NCBI GenBank assembly: GCA_900074885.1
Contig: FJUW01000088.1
Span: 20,748-84,747, forward strand
Origin: Rhynchosporium graminicola
Lineage: Eukaryota > Ascomycota > Leotiomycetes > Helotiales > Ploettnerulaceae
DNA length: 64,000 nucleotides
Reading direction: 5' to 3'
Below, one piece after another: positions 47,890 to 60,024 of this stretch; the first letter of the stretch is position 1; every line of letters begins with the position of its first letter. A program made the translations under genes and the position numbers. The notes below the pieces were generated by a model, which made no database searches, was not told the DNA's origin, and saw nothing but the letters and a program-made list of their open reading frames with translations.

Positions 47890-50800
47890 TCATTGGCCGT
47901 AGGCAGCCCAGATTCGATGTGCGTCTTGCAGAACTGGAAATTATGTTAGTCATGACGCGAAAAGAGGTGGTCTACGAGACTCACTGTCAAGAAGTCTCCC
48001 CTGGCCAGCACGATCCTCACATGCGACTTGTAACGCACCACCTTCGATAAAGTCCAGTAGAACGCTATTTGGTAATTCTTGCATGTCGACGTCGGGAACG
48101 GATGGCGTTCTGAACTCGCCAAGATGAAAGCGGCGAGTTGCTCCTCCAGCTTTGTCGCGGCCGTTTCCGTGTGCAGTTAAAGCGGGGGAAATAATCAGGA
48201 ATCCCTGTGAGTCCAGGAGCATCGCTCTCCGCTTCCAAAGCAAGCTGTCTGGAAACTGAACGTTAACATCCCCAATGTCAACGCTATTCGACGACATGGA
48301 GTTGTTCGATGGGTATGACGAGGCCATTGACTGCGTATCGCTGTTGTGAAATGGCTCAGATTCTTCGCGAACAGTCGGGGAGATGACATGTGCAAGGGTT
48401 TTGCGGCTCATTGATATTCCGGAAGACATTCGTTGCATCATCCGACTTGCTCTGTTCGACTTCTTGTCAGACTTCTCCTCGCCAGTAGACGATAATGAGC
48501 CAGCTGTAGGCGGCGGGGAGCGAGACTTGGCGGGATCACGACTCGATGTTGAGTGACGACTGCTGATTGACATAGGCCTTTGGCGTGCGGGGGAAGCGTG
48601 CACTGAAGGTGGACGAGAGGATGGTTTCAAGGAAGGGGATGGTGCTGCTGCTTCGATGGTCATAGACCTACGGCGTTCGGAAAACGAGGCTTTGCGATCA
48701 CTGATCATATCTCTGATCATGGTGATCGAAGATCTTCTTTCTTTCGATGTTGTCGCCCTGGAAGAGCTTGACATGCGCCTCTCTTTGGAATGTCGTCGTT
48801 CATGTATCGTCTCCTTTGGGGACTGAACAATGGCCTTCTGATGATCTATTACTAAAGGCGACTGCTTCAAGTCCAAAGGGGCGTATTCAGAAGGATCCTT
48901 CCCAAGCTCCGATTTTGATGGAAATGGTTGTAAAGGATCTCGAATTATTCGGGCCGTTACAGATATAGACTCTGGACGTGACCTAGCTGGCGAAGTTGTC
49001 GGTATGCCTTCTGACTTGAACGCATCCAGCCGACTTCTGACAGACCCAGATCTATCCCGGTGCTTGGTTGTATCTGGCGACGATTCTGGAGAATTGGAAG
49101 GGGAATTTCTTGTTATTGAGTTCGCGCGCTCCGCCACAGACGGAGACTTGCCCCGACCAGTGCCCTTGCGTACTGAGAAGAAGGCGGGAGATGAGCCTGG
49201 TGGAGGTCCGGTTGTCCCTGTGGGGTTTGCGCCAGGAGCCAAGCTTTGCAGCTTCTCCAGTGCCTTGATTCGTTGCGAGATTCCAGATCCAAGGTTGACT
49301 TTCTTGGCCAAAGGCTTACTCGGCTGCTGGCTGATACGATCGAGATATGCTGCACCTGCAGATACAGATCTTGAAGGTGGTCGCTCATTGGAGGGTGGCA
49401 ACAGTGTATCGGGTTTCTCTTTCCGCAGGGAGGTTGAAAGTACACGAGAGAATCTGCTCATTTCTTCATTCCGTTTCTTCGGACTTGTAGACACAGGACC
49501 AATGGGTGATTTCGAAACCGAGACTGGCTGAGCCTCTTGAACCACTGCTGAAGACAACTCATCCATATAATCGTCGTCTGATGAAAAGGTAGCCACGGAA
49601 TTGGTACGAATGCAACCGATGACATCAGTGTCTGTTCGGATAGGGTCAAGAGCCTTACGTCTATGTAGTCTAGGGCCGAACACATCTTGACTATCGTCGC
49701 CTGTGGAGAATGTGCTGTCAACAGGTGACTTCTCTAGGGAAATTTCTGGCTCAATCTCATTGGCAGGAAGATCTCTAATTGACTCATCGGGCTCCTCTTC
49801 AGACCCTTGAACATTGAAACTAGATGTTATAACTTTCACACTTTTCGACTGTGAAAGCAGCTCTTGCTCGTCTGGCACAAACTCGGACTCGATCTTCGAA
49901 TTCTGAGAATTTGACTGCTCCTTTGGTAATCCCAGAGGAGAGCTGATCTCAATCCCAGGAGTACTCAAGGCTGTTGCTTCTACTTCGGTTTGCAGTATTT
50001 CGTTTACGGGCGTCCTCTGCATGAATTGTGCTTCTGGCGCGGGTTGCTCTTCAATCTCTTTCTCTTCATTTACTGTTGGCACAATTTGAGTAGGTTCCTT
50101 CCCGATGTCAGATGGATTGTAAACTGTAGGTGGAAGTCGTTCAAGCTGTTCTTCCGCATGTTCAAGAGGGATTACGGGAATATTGCTCTTGTTAGCAGCC
50201 GAAGTAGTTTCTTCGTTGTCTAAACTGACATCTTCTGTCTCATCTCTAACATGCGGCTCTTGTTTAACAGACTGTTTGTGGCTGTTAAGCACCGTCCCGT
50301 CGTTACAGTCCGATATTGATGAAGCCCTAGTTGATTGAGCCTTTTCTGAGGGGCCAACAGGTGATACAGGATAAGAACTTGATCGAGTTGCATCCGATTC
50401 GCCTGTTCGGAGAGCCGAATTGACATCAAATGCAATACCAGTGTCTTCTGCTTTTGCAAGAATGGTCAACTTAGACCGGGTATCTTCCGATTCTCTGAGA
50501 TCACCAGTTGGCAACTCATCATGCAAGATTGCTGAGTTTACCAGAGCGTCTGATTGGCTTTCAGGTGCTGGATCAGCGGGCTTCACAGCCTCCATCCTTT
50601 TCTTGTTGCGGAGTTGCATTGCTTTCATCAAACGCGCCTTCTCAGGTGTCATGATTGACTGTTTTGGGCCCGTACTCGGTGTTGGCGAATTCAATGGAGG
50701 TAATACCAAAAGCTCCGAGCTCGTATTTGGCCGTCCACCGCTGGTATGGGGCCTCGTCTGTACAGACACAATTGGCAAAAGCGTCGAGTCCGATGTTGAG

Positions 50801-51891
50801 GGCGGCGAGATTTTCATAGTAGGTGGTGGTTCTGAAGGGTCGTCCGGCTTTGGTCTACTCTTCTCTTTCGTTGAACCTTTAGAAAACAATTTTAATCCTG
50901 CGGGGAGCGTCGACACTGGACGATAGTATGCACCTGAAGTGTGCGGTCTTCCTCCAACATCCAACGATGGTCTTGGGCCTAATTTCACTTTAGGTCGTCC
51001 GGTGTTCGAGTTATACGACGAGTAGCTGTACAGGTCAGGTCGGGTAGACTGCGAGGATTTTCGTCGTTCGGTTGGAGAATATGGCCTCGAATCGTTAATC
51101 TCAGATTCGTTCAAAGACGAGGTATACAATCCTGTCTCAGAGACCACAGAATTAAAGCTAGTGGATGGCTGGAGACCATCTGGTATTTCTGCGGGATCTG
51201 GCAGGGGTAAAGGTAGCCCCGAAAGTGAAGTTGATGTTTTGGCAGTCGGAGGTCGTTCTTCCGGTACTGTCGATTGTCTCGTCGCACGAGTCTCTTCCTC
51301 AGCATCTTCTGCAATCTCCATCAGACGCCTCCGCCGCAAAGAACTTGTAGAGGAGGATGCTGATCCAGATGCAGTATGTAGAGAACACGCAGCAGAGAGA
51401 GCCGTGTCTCGTAGTTCCTTCGCAGTTGTGATTGGAAATACAGTATCGTGTGGGGAGAACCGCTCTGTGACAGCGTTGAAGTGTACGGTTACTCGAGCTG
51501 TAAAAACGTCAAATTCGCCCAACGGTTGTTAGTTTCACCTTCGAGATAAAACTTACCTTGCACCAGTCTAGAGCATTCTTCCGGCAAATATTTAATAACC
51601 ACGTTTCTTCTCCTATATCGCAGAAACCCATATAGCGGCGAATTCTCCTCAAATTGTGCAATCGCATTTCGAATTTCTACGATCCCTCCGTTTCCTCTTC
51701 CTAACAGTTCAATTTCGTCTCGAGAAGCGTATTTGAGTAAGAACCTTTGAATCTACAGGTTAGTCTTTTTTGGCTATTGTTTGTCCTAAGCTCGCGCATC
51801 GCAGGAATAAAGCTTACCATCCTCCTAGTTCTGCTACCGCCGCATCATGAGCTTCTTTGATCTTTAGATCATCCAAGCCATTCAGCGACAT
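47890..51891 (-). CDS. Large ADF-H-domain protein with Ser/Pro-rich middle and PH-like end
   Basis: Exons are 51891-51818, 51744-51557, 51497-47985 and 47933-47890, giving 1272 residues. Residues about 10-140 resemble an ADF/cofilin homology (actin-binding) module: W-F-L-L-K-Y-A-S-R-D-E-I, G-F-L-R-Y-R-R-R-N-V-V-I-K-Y, ending in A-R-V-T-V-H-F-N-A-V-T-E-R-F. About 1000 residues follow that are Ser/Pro/Thr/Lys-rich and disordered. The last about 90 residues (D-S-L-L-W-K-R-R-A-M-L-L-D, beta-rich, ending D-A-H-R-I-W-A-A-Y-G-Q) look PH-like. The ADF-H and PH assignments rest on pattern and are moderate. The last exon (44 nt) is supported by a GACTAAC branch and TTCCAG acceptor. A cortical actin linker is a reasonable guess. 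Confidence 0.75.
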
Positions 51892-53756
51892 TGCCCTGCA
51901 ATTGTGTTTCCTGCGCGGATTACCGTGTTACTGTGGTTCGAAGTTGAGTCTACTAGCATTTGTTGTATCGCTTTCAGGGGTACACGGCTGGAACATTGAT
52001 ACGGCGATGGGCAATCCAGCTCCTCTGCCGCTGGCAGACTCTGGACGTGGATTATCCAAAGCAAAGAGTCGTCTGGTCGTGGAAGAGGATGAGACGATAG
52101 ATAATTCTGTCTCGATCTGTCTGAACTGACCTGCGTCCTGCAGTCTTCAACGGTGAAGATGCGCCGGCACGATCCCCTGGGAAGAGGAACAGTTGGAATT
52201 GTCTCCAGATTATCGGGGATTAGCGTGGAGACCAGGGGATGTAATTAGAGGCTAGCCGATATGATATGATATGATTTGATATGATATGATCAAGGATACG
52301 GCGATTTAGATGTTTGTTGGCCCTGCGATAGCGCGAATGTCTCGACATTGAAAGTTGTTTGCTAGAGGGACAGTCAGGTCTGGGAATGTCTTCAATCGAG
52401 ATCTGCTACATAAGACCTGTTTGCTTCATTGATTCATGCACAGTGATTTCCTTAGCACATGCACCACCGCTTTGACCTCATCTTCCCTTCAAAACGCACA
52501 GTTCTCTACCCATCTTCTAGGTAGTGTTCTTAGGAGATGTCCAACAACCCAATGAGAAGCCATATTGTCTTCTGGACGTTGAGACCCTCTGCTCTCCACA
52601 GACCCTCATAATCGGTCCAAGATCCAGATCACATGTGGAATTGCCGCGTTACATTCCCAGGGACGGGGGTTCGGACGAAAGATTGGATGTTGTTAGTATA
52701 CTGAGGGTACTAAGTCAAACCAAAAGAATCCAAAGAGTCTGGGGTTTCCAACTTGGACTGGGGTGTCCCGGATGACTCGTTTCTATCTGTCCCAATAGCA
52801 AAGATCGGATCAAGCTGTCATGTAATCATGCACCACGCCTGCACGTTTGCGCTCGTGCTTCCCGCCGTCCCAACACCTGTCAGAGCAGAAACCTTCTTAC
52901 GGCATAAGACGGTCTGTTAAACCAAAGACATACCGATCCCACTCCGTAGACCCGTGAAGCAAAGCCTATTTCGCGAAACCGTTATTATACCAAATAGTGA
53001 GTGACTGGACATATTGTTTGGAAATAAACAAAAATCATTTCATGAAAGGACGCTCTACTTAGAGAAGGTTGCGATTCACTATGAGCTTCCCAAAGTAGAA
53101 ATTGTAAACGAATTTGAGCAACCTCGATTTTCTGATGGAATGTCAGATGAGCCCGTGAGCATTTTGCTTTTCTCGCTGAAGAAGATTGTTGCAAGTCTAG
53201 AGGAAAACGGAAGGTATCTCGAAGCGGGCGGGGGAGGCCAGATGTAAGGTATTTTCGACTCCGTAAGTAATACTCCTGAGGTAGAGAGGTCTTTCTATCT
53301 CCAGAAAACCTCCTTTGTGACCGAGAACGTGCTAGCGCCGTTTCGCCTCCTTCGGCTACTTGTGGCTCTTTTTGCCTCCAGACTCCAGTCTTTTTGCCAT
53401 TTTAGTGTGGCACCAGATTGATATACGTGCTATAAGTATGTCCCAGCTAACTACAGGGGATTTCAGCTCTGTCTTTCTAGAAACTGAGCCATCGTGGAAA
53501 GAGTCTGAGCTAAGATCTGCTACAGTAGCTTGACTATACTCAAACATCCTCGCCAGCTCCCTTTTCCCCGACATCAAGATCAGATATCGAATTTCTCTTC
53601 CAATTTCCACTTACGGATTCCGTTTATTACTTGCGAAGTCAAGGGGGAATGTTCATCCGATATATCCATCAACATCTGGATTTTCCATCGGTAATTCATC
53701 AGCCGGAAGCGCAAACTCCTCATTGCTGTCATGTAATGCCGTCTGTTCACCTGAGC
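51892..53756. other. Promoter side of the ADF-H gene, then decayed sequence
   Basis: No intact gene. It includes a GATAT pentamer run (52258-52290). A plus-strand open frame (53014-53247) has no recognised domain. Confidence 0.45.
52258..52290. repeat. (ATGAT)n microsatellite
   Basis: Six to seven ATGAT units with one ATTTGAT-type variant. Confidence 0.8.
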
Positions 53757-55640
53757 TCAAACTCCTGGACGACCCCCATACGTGCTGCTTTTCATGGCTC
53801 CGCCGTCCATCTTTCCGTAAACAAAACATTTACCAATCAGTTCCCAAGCTAAGGGGACACTAGAATGTGTGCGAGGTACAACGGGTACACTGCACCCATG
53901 TAGAATCGCGATGACGTCTCCCATCTCAGCTTTGGGGGGTGCAAGTCCATACGAAGCTTCGAGGAGTCCTTCGCAATACTTCTCCACCGGAGTCATACTG
54001 AAAAACATTCCGATCCCAGATTATACGGCGTACTCGCTTAAAAAAAGCAAGTACAACAGACGGACAAGCTGTGAGCGTCAACCGGGAATTGAGACATCAT
54101 CTCCGCCGGTAACTCGATGCAGTAGAGACACGCCCGGCGATGCTATGCAGGTGAAGGGACTCCGTCGGGTCCCCTATCGCCTACCATTGTTCTCCACAGG
54201 TGTCCAGAAAGCGATCTATCGTCATCCTGCCATCCTGCCATCCTGCCATCTGGATCCAATCGGAAAGATTAATTCCTTCGTGAGATCTAGGGCAATTACG
54301 CCTATGAGGCCTAATTAGAATCCGCTACAGTCATCAATCCATCATATTGCGAGCTTGATGAGGGATCGGATCTGGAACGACCACCTTGATAGCCCTAGTA
54401 CGTACTATCGGATCGATTGGGATTCTCTAATTCATTGATCGCCTCTTTCTTGCCGAATATGGCCATGCCTTGACTACCTTTGGAAGCGTTGTAGAATCTC
54501 CGGTCTGGTCTACCGATGAAACTGTCGCCGTGTATTCGACCATGACGACTGTTGACGCGCTTCCCAAATGCGAATCTACCTACGATAGATACCCAGGATA
54601 GATATTTTGGGCACTTGGGATTGTCTTTTTCCAAGTAAATGATCATGGATTCGCGTGCCCAATGTCGACTGATGATATCCAATGACTGCGAGCTTTGAAC
54701 ACAGTAGTTGACAAACTCCCTGAATACCTGATCAACGGGCTCACTTGAGTCCTGCCGGAACAAATAGCCTTTGGATAAAGATTTGCCATAGGCGAGTCGG
54801 ATGCTACTGCGGATAGGGAATAGATAGCATTACGAGGGTCTGCAGCCTTGTGTACTGGGACATGACACCAGGTTTCCAGATCCACTCGCTGACTGGTATC
54901 TTCGGCATCTGGCATTTAGCGTAAGATGTTGGTCGAGGCTTCGACTATGTTGTAGGCAGAAAGGGCTCGAATCAACGAGATTTCCAGGGTTATGATTCAA
55001 CCTTGAAGCAAGTCAGCTGGGTTTCCAGCAGTTACGATTTACTCTGGCGACTTGCGAAAGAGTTCTTCTACCTCCTCAAGTTCTTGATCCGAACAACGAA
55101 ACTGCATCGGCAAGATCGGTCCAGCTAATAGCAAAATCCAAACCACAATATAACGTCGCTTCTTTTGCAATCATCAACTCCTGGAGAACCCAGCGGCGCT
55201 CCAACCAAGGGCATCAATAGACGAGCAAATGCCTGCCATTGTTCCCGTTTCGTGGATGCGATTGAGTCGACACGAGCAAGATCCAGCAGCTGTAAGAGGA
55301 AACCGGGAAGCTCACCACTCTCCTCGGCGTCCTCTCTAAGCCAGATGCAAACCTGAAAAGCATCGTGGAAGATCCTGGGCATCATGTTGAGTTGAATTTG
55401 TTATTCCACAGTATCGGACTGATTGATACAAAGAGCATCGACCCATAAGATTACCATTGAATTCTCATCCCGCAAGCTGATGAGATCACGCTGCAAGGCC
55501 TTCTGAACGAATTGTTTCGTAGTATTCATATGGTCGGGCTCATAACCTTTTTGCGATACGTTTAACACGACCAGGTTCTGCTCGTTACCACTTCTCCAGT
55601 AGTGGGAAAGGGCGTGGTACTGTTCTGCTCATAGTCATAC
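53757..55640 (-). pseudogene. HET-domain pseudogene 2
   Basis: A heterokaryon-incompatibility-type gene in pieces, minus strand. From about 55640 one frame reads A-L-S-H-Y-W, V-I-L-W-V-D-A-L-C-I-N-Q-S-D, and I-F-H-D-A-F-Q-V-C-I-W-L, the HET signature, but carries TAA at 55401-55403. Further pieces in other frames follow in family order: D-P-R-N-A-I-Y-S-L-S-A (about 54840), F-V-N-Y-C-V-Q-S-S-Q-S-L-D-I-I (about 54710), G-D-S-F-I-G-R-P-D-R-R-F-Y-N-A-S (about 54510), and the C-terminal G-D-V-I-A-I-L-H-G-C-S-V-P-V with W-E-L-I-G-K-C-F-V-Y-G-K-M-D-G (about 53925-53800). Some frame changes may be introns, but the stop and the H-Y-W-R-S-G change (Gly to Arg in a W-G-S core) show decay. An in-phase 8-bp tandem repeat (ATCCTGCC x3, 54223-54250) lies inside. 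Confidence 0.78.
54223..54250. repeat. (ATCCTGCC)3 tandem repeat
   Basis: Three direct copies of an 8-bp unit inside HET pseudogene 2. Eight is not a multiple of three, so copy change would shift frame. Confidence 0.8.
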
Positions 55641-55668
55641 TCTGAGCTTTCCAACTGTCGCTTGCTGA

Positions 55669-56300
55669 ATGAGCACACGAGTGGATCAATTTTCTTGCCC
55701 GGAGCCAGACGAAAGGATTTCGAGGAGGTGTTCCGGGAGTTGGAGGCCTAGGTCCTTCTGTCGGCTAGGTACGTGGGTCATCTACCCACGGTTGGACTTC
55801 CTTCATCACAGTAAGTTCCTGGACGGCTACTTACACGTGTTTATCTTGCTGAAAACTGCTAGTCAAATGGACGCAAAGTCATGTTCTTCACTGGTGTTAA
55901 GAATCAAGTTTCACCCTTCACATTTGGGAGAAAATGTGAGTGATCTTCTCGCGACAGCTGGGGTGGAATTGACACCGCGGTAGATGAGAACGGCGTTCGT
56001 ACCTGAGAGCGAATGGCGGGGAGCTGGAAACATTTTTTACGTCCATGATCCTTCTGACGACACCGCGATCTATGAGGCAGAGCTGGAAATGATTGATGAT
56101 GATCAAAGCGAGGAAGAAGATGAAACGGGAGACGAAGGGTACGATGACATATCATCTTCTACTATCTATGGCGGGAGGAAATACAACTGGCATGGAAATC
56201 AAATGACAGATTTGATTCAACCATTTAATCTACATATTGAATTGTACAAGCGCGAAATTCCGGGCATCCCAAGTACCAGAATCTCTGCTCATTTTGTACT
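55669..56300 (+). pseudogene. Plus-strand coding-like relic
   Basis: One plus frame spans 55669 to 56457 with a single TAG at 55981-55983. The second part reads like real protein (S-E-W-R-G-A-G-N-I-F-Y-V-H-D-P-S-D-D, then an acidic E-E-E-D-E-T-G-D-E segment). It probably loses coding sense by about 56300, where it enters the 3' end of the EthD gene. The family is unknown. The stop could be a CAG-to-TAG change. Confidence 0.35.
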
Positions 56301-56347
56301 TCTCATCACTTCTCAATATATCACTCTATCCTACCACTCCAGACTTC

Positions 56348-57015
56348 TCAAGCACTATTCGACCTTTCCTCGCAGCTCCACAACACCTCATCCCAGCCAA
56401 TCATCATTTTCGCCTCGCTGCGTTTCAAGAATTTTTGCTCGTCTGGCACAACCTTAGCAAGGTATTCTGGATCCTGGAAAACCTTCACAAACGGATTAGT
56501 AAACAACAAACCAAGAATTGGCAGTAACAACACAAGCATTGAAACATCCCCTCATACCCGCAAAGAGCAGGAAGAGGAAGAAGAAGCTACTCACAGCCAT
56601 CAAATCCTCCACACTTCGTCCCCAAATCTGCACACCTCCATCATACTCAGCAATCGGCAACCCAGCCGCTCGTAAGCCCTCGGACACCTTCTCATCAACA
56701 TGGAATTGTGTGTATTTCAGAACATGCTTCTTGACGATTGCCTATTTCATGCACTCACAATCAGCGCTCTTGTTCTTACTCGCACTTGGTCGCTCTCTCC
56801 CCAGATATCCGGAAGTGAGAGTAAAACAGATGAGAATAGATATGATAGACCGGAGTGGAACCTAAATTGTGGGCGGAAGTTTTGAAACGTACCATCTCAA
56901 ACCATACCTTTGGATGCTCATGTGTCCAATAGGTGTGGAACGCCTGGTGCGTAAGAGTTTCCAACTTGTTCATCAGAATGGTCAAGTGGACAGTTTTGCC
57001 TGCTGGTGCGGACAT
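56348..57015 (-). CDS. EthD-domain protein
   Basis: A small dimeric alpha/beta-barrel protein of the EthD family, related to monooxygenase-type enzymes and often of unknown substrate. Exons are 57015-56893, 56741-56595 and 56482-56348, giving 134 residues. The exons join in phase 0. The core pattern H-x-x-F-H-T-Y-W-x-x-E-H-P is at about residues 21-34, followed by H-V-L-K-Y-T-Q-F-H in exon 2 and D-G-G-V-Q-I-W-G-R-S. An upstream in-frame ATG-like start beyond an A-rich run was not preferred because MSAPAGKT begins directly at the domain. A local link to polyketide genes is not seen. Confidence 0.88.
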
Positions 57016-57776
57016 TTTTCTTCCTCCCAAATTGGTAAGAACCCGAAAAAAAAAAAAAGAACGAAGCAATGTGTGAAGTATTGGTGGTGTGAAGCGCGCA
57101 GTGCGTGTCAACTTCTGTTTGTTTTGGTAATGCGATGCGAGAAATTTCGGTTGATTTGCCCGCCTTTATAATCGTTCTCCACAGCCTGGGGACTCGCTAT
57201 AGATCGGTATCATAATGATGAGATAACATCCAATATATCCGAATGCGAAATGCCAGCCCGAAACTATTTTCGGCGATTGGTCATTCACGACAAAATTGGA
57301 GGGCTTGTTTGGTGATCTCGCTTTTCGCATTCATTTAATTTTCGGTACTAATCAGCTCGATCTGTTGATCTTTCCTGGCCGGTCATAAAGCAAGATGATG
57401 CGAAACTAAAACAGATCATGAGACTTCACTTCGCACAAAACTATCAAACTGGTGCTACTTTGATAATCAACGTTAGAAAAGTGCCTAGATAAAATAGTAG
57501 GGGCTGGGAATATGGAATCGTCGAACGTGTTCGCGAGTTCATTCGATTGTAACAATACATCCAGGAAGATCTTTCAGTATTTGGACATGGGAATAATATT
57601 AAGACATTGGAATGCTCAAGAACTTCTTTCAAGAAGATATCAGCTCCGCCGGAATTGGTTACTTTCCAGGACAGCGATAGTCTGCCAGACCTTCAACTGC
57701 TAGTGCAATCTCAGGACTGCCGAATGACTTCCTCGTTTTACGCAGGCAAAATTCCTATCTGGGAATAACCCCAAGT
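57016..57776. other. Intergenic EthD promoter / 522-aa gene end
   Basis: A 760-bp gap with the EthD promoter next to an A-run (57048-57060). No other gene is visible. Confidence 0.45.
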
Positions 57777-59345
57777 TCAGTACCATCTGGAATTTTTAGC
57801 CTCTTCATGTGCAGCGCTGCTATGCTTCTCCCACTCTCTTTGAGGATCTAGGCCTCTATCGCTGGTTGACGATGAGACCTTGGTTCCGGTGAACTGGCAT
57901 CCTTCGACGATATCGCAAAAGAACGAGCCCGAGATCTTTCTTCCTTTATCGCTGAAAGTAATAGACTGCACGGCTCTATCTGAGTAAAGTTGGATCTCGC
58001 CCTCTCCAGTCTCCTTTCCTCTCCATCGAAAGCGCCATATTGGTCTGCGTGCCGTAGGCCGGTCCTTGGCACCCAGGTGGAAAACACTTTCGGAGTAAAC
58101 ACTTGGTCCTTCAGTGCTCGTGAAGTCTGGATACCTCTCGATACTGGCGTCCCTGTCATCATCTAGATCATCCCTCTTTCTCTTCTTGAGACACTCCCCA
58201 TCCTTCTCTATTTTGGCAACCGGGACAGGCTTCTCGAACCTCATGATGCCGTCGATGATTCTGAAATCAAAAGCTCCAAACAATTGACGCTTTCCATTTT
58301 TCGTCTCGAGATGCAAGTCTAGCGTCAATGAATCATCACCGTAGTCACCAGGCCATTGGTCTTCAATCTCGGGACAGTTGATAGCATATTGACCGGTGAT
58401 GTCCCAGGAACTGTCTGTAGCTTTGGTCGAAATTTTTTGATCCTCCTCTTTAGAAGCACGTTCCGGGAAGGCAGATTTTCTTGCAGTCTGCAGCCTCTGC
58501 TCGCCCACCGGCCTTGGCATGGGACCTATTCGTAGTGGTGATCTGGCTCTATGTACCACTTCAGAGCTTGATTTGGTATTTTGATCCCCGGACTTTACAC
58601 GTGAGATAGATGTCTTGTCCTTGGCTACTGACTTTGCTTGCTTTGTTGGCTTCGGTTTCGTCTTCTCAGCAGCATATGTTTGTTTCGATCTCCCGGCTTC
58701 TCGCTCAACTTCCTTCATTTGACTCCAAACAACATCCCTTGTACGGCCGATAATCAACCAACGATCTGGGACCGGCTTCTTGTTACACGTCCATGGTGCA
58801 TCAACAGACACAGCTTCTAGCTTCATAGCTTCAGCGATATTGGCTACTTCGAGACGCTTTTCGGATTCAAGTTTCAGCACAACAATATCCATATTTGCAG
58901 GCCTTCCAGAGCCACCTTTCGGAAATGTCTCAGTCAGGTACCTTTTAGGGTTCATTTTAGCTTTCTGCTCAGCTGATTTGAGCGAAGTCCATGAGTTGTC
59001 CCTGGAGGCCTTGTTCTTCTTTTTGAACGCTTTGTTTAGCTCGTTCTCCATGGCCTTGATTTCCGGAAGGATCTTCTGCTTTGCTTCCCGCAATCGAAGT
59101 TGCAGGTCAGCCATTGCTCCTGTCTGATTTAGGCCACGAAAAGCGCATTGTGCTTTCCAGTAAGCGACTGGCTTTTTCTCCTTCGGTTCAGTACCCGCTT
59201 TGGGGTTTTTGGGTGGAATTAGCTTCTCTGCGTGAGCATCGTAAAGGTATCCATCTTTATAAAGACCTTCCCCGGAGCATGTGAACTTGATGGACTTGTA
59301 AGTTCCCTCGATTGCAGGAATTACGATTGGATGAAGATCTCCCAT
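57777..59345 (-). CDS. Conserved hypothetical protein, possible SAP-like motif
   Basis: Not recognised. A single exon of 522 residues from an ATG. The N-terminal 75 residues contain Y-K-D-G-Y-L-Y-D, then Y-W-K-A-Q-C-A-F-R-G-L with M-A-D-L-Q-L-R-L-R-E, which resembles a SAP helix-turn-helix, a DNA-binding element; the match is loose. The middle is Lys-rich with K-P-K-P-T-K and a basic Arg/Ser segment. The C-terminal third is a folded beta-rich region (F-G-A-F-D-F-R-I-I; W-R-F-R-W-R-G; G-S-F-F-C-D). A nuclear role is a guess. Confidence 0.75.
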   Translation of the reverse strand: MGDLHPIVIPAIEGTYKSIKFTCSGEGLYKDGYLYDAHAEKLIPPKNPKAGTEPKEKKPVAYWKAQCAFRGLNQTGAMADLQLRLREAKQKILPEIKAMENELNKAFKKKNKASRDNSWTSLKSAEQKAKMNPKRYLTETFPKGGSGRPANMDIVVLKLESEKRLEVANIAEAMKLEAVSVDAPWTCNKKPVPDRWLIIGRTRDVVWSQMKEVEREAGRSKQTYAAEKTKPKPTKQAKSVAKDKTSISRVKSGDQNTKSSSEVVHRARSPLRIGPMPRPVGEQRLQTARKSAFPERASKEEDQKISTKATDSSWDITGQYAINCPEIEDQWPGDYGDDSLTLDLHLETKNGKRQLFGAFDFRIIDGIMRFEKPVPVAKIEKDGECLKKRKRDDLDDDRDASIERYPDFTSTEGPSVYSESVFHLGAKDRPTARRPIWRFRWRGKETGEGEIQLYSDRAVQSITFSDKGRKISGSFFCDIVEGCQFTGTKVSSSTSDRGLDPQREWEKHSSAAHEEAKNSRWY

Positions 59346-60024
59346 GATGATGGTACACAGTTCTAAGATGGTGGTTGTATCGCTGAAGTCGGGTCTATTC
59401 TCAGTTCAGTAATGTTGCGTGAGTTCCCACGACGTGAACAAACCCTGGTCATTGGATGTGGCTGACTGTTTCGAACCCCTTGTAATTGGATCGATAAAGC
59501 GAAAGAGTTTTAGTTGATTGACACGATTTAGAGTGGCTATCGATATCAGAGAAAGGTGGCCGATTCTGATGGAGCTGGTTTACCTCATCAAGATAGCAGT
59601 AACAAATTTATGTCGTAATTTTAAAATAGTTTTCAAGTCAAAGTCTAACCAGATTTCGTGACATTACCATGACAATCAACTGAAGTTCTGTGTTAGTTCG
59701 TGACCTCAATTCTTCCGTACCATGAGGTGGGTTTTTTAAAGTTAGCTGCGTAATTTTGCCATCGGTAGAACGATAGGTATTAAATTGGTCGGTCCAGCTT
59801 GAGAACCAAAGAATTGAGTCTCAAATCACGAGATCTTCGCCAGATCACGGGACCTGGGTCTTGCTGCCAAGCACTTAGCGTTGAGCAGGGGTGGGTAAAA
59901 AGTTGCTCCCAAGCTCCAAGGGGACGAAAGCATCAGATTGCTCTACACATCGCCATATCATCATTCATCACTTGACTACTTGTACCTACCCACTCTCCTA
60001 ATACCTCTCATATAATACATCACA
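59346..60024. promoter_or_regulatory. Divergent promoter region, 522-aa gene / TOM22
   Basis: A 679-bp head-to-head gap. AT-rich in the middle (about 59600-59770). No specific site is claimed. Confidence 0.4.

Noticed and set aside
49004..49531. 175-codon plus frame opposite the ADF-H gene
   Set aside because: Antisense of a long Ser/Pro-rich exon; no start context or domain.
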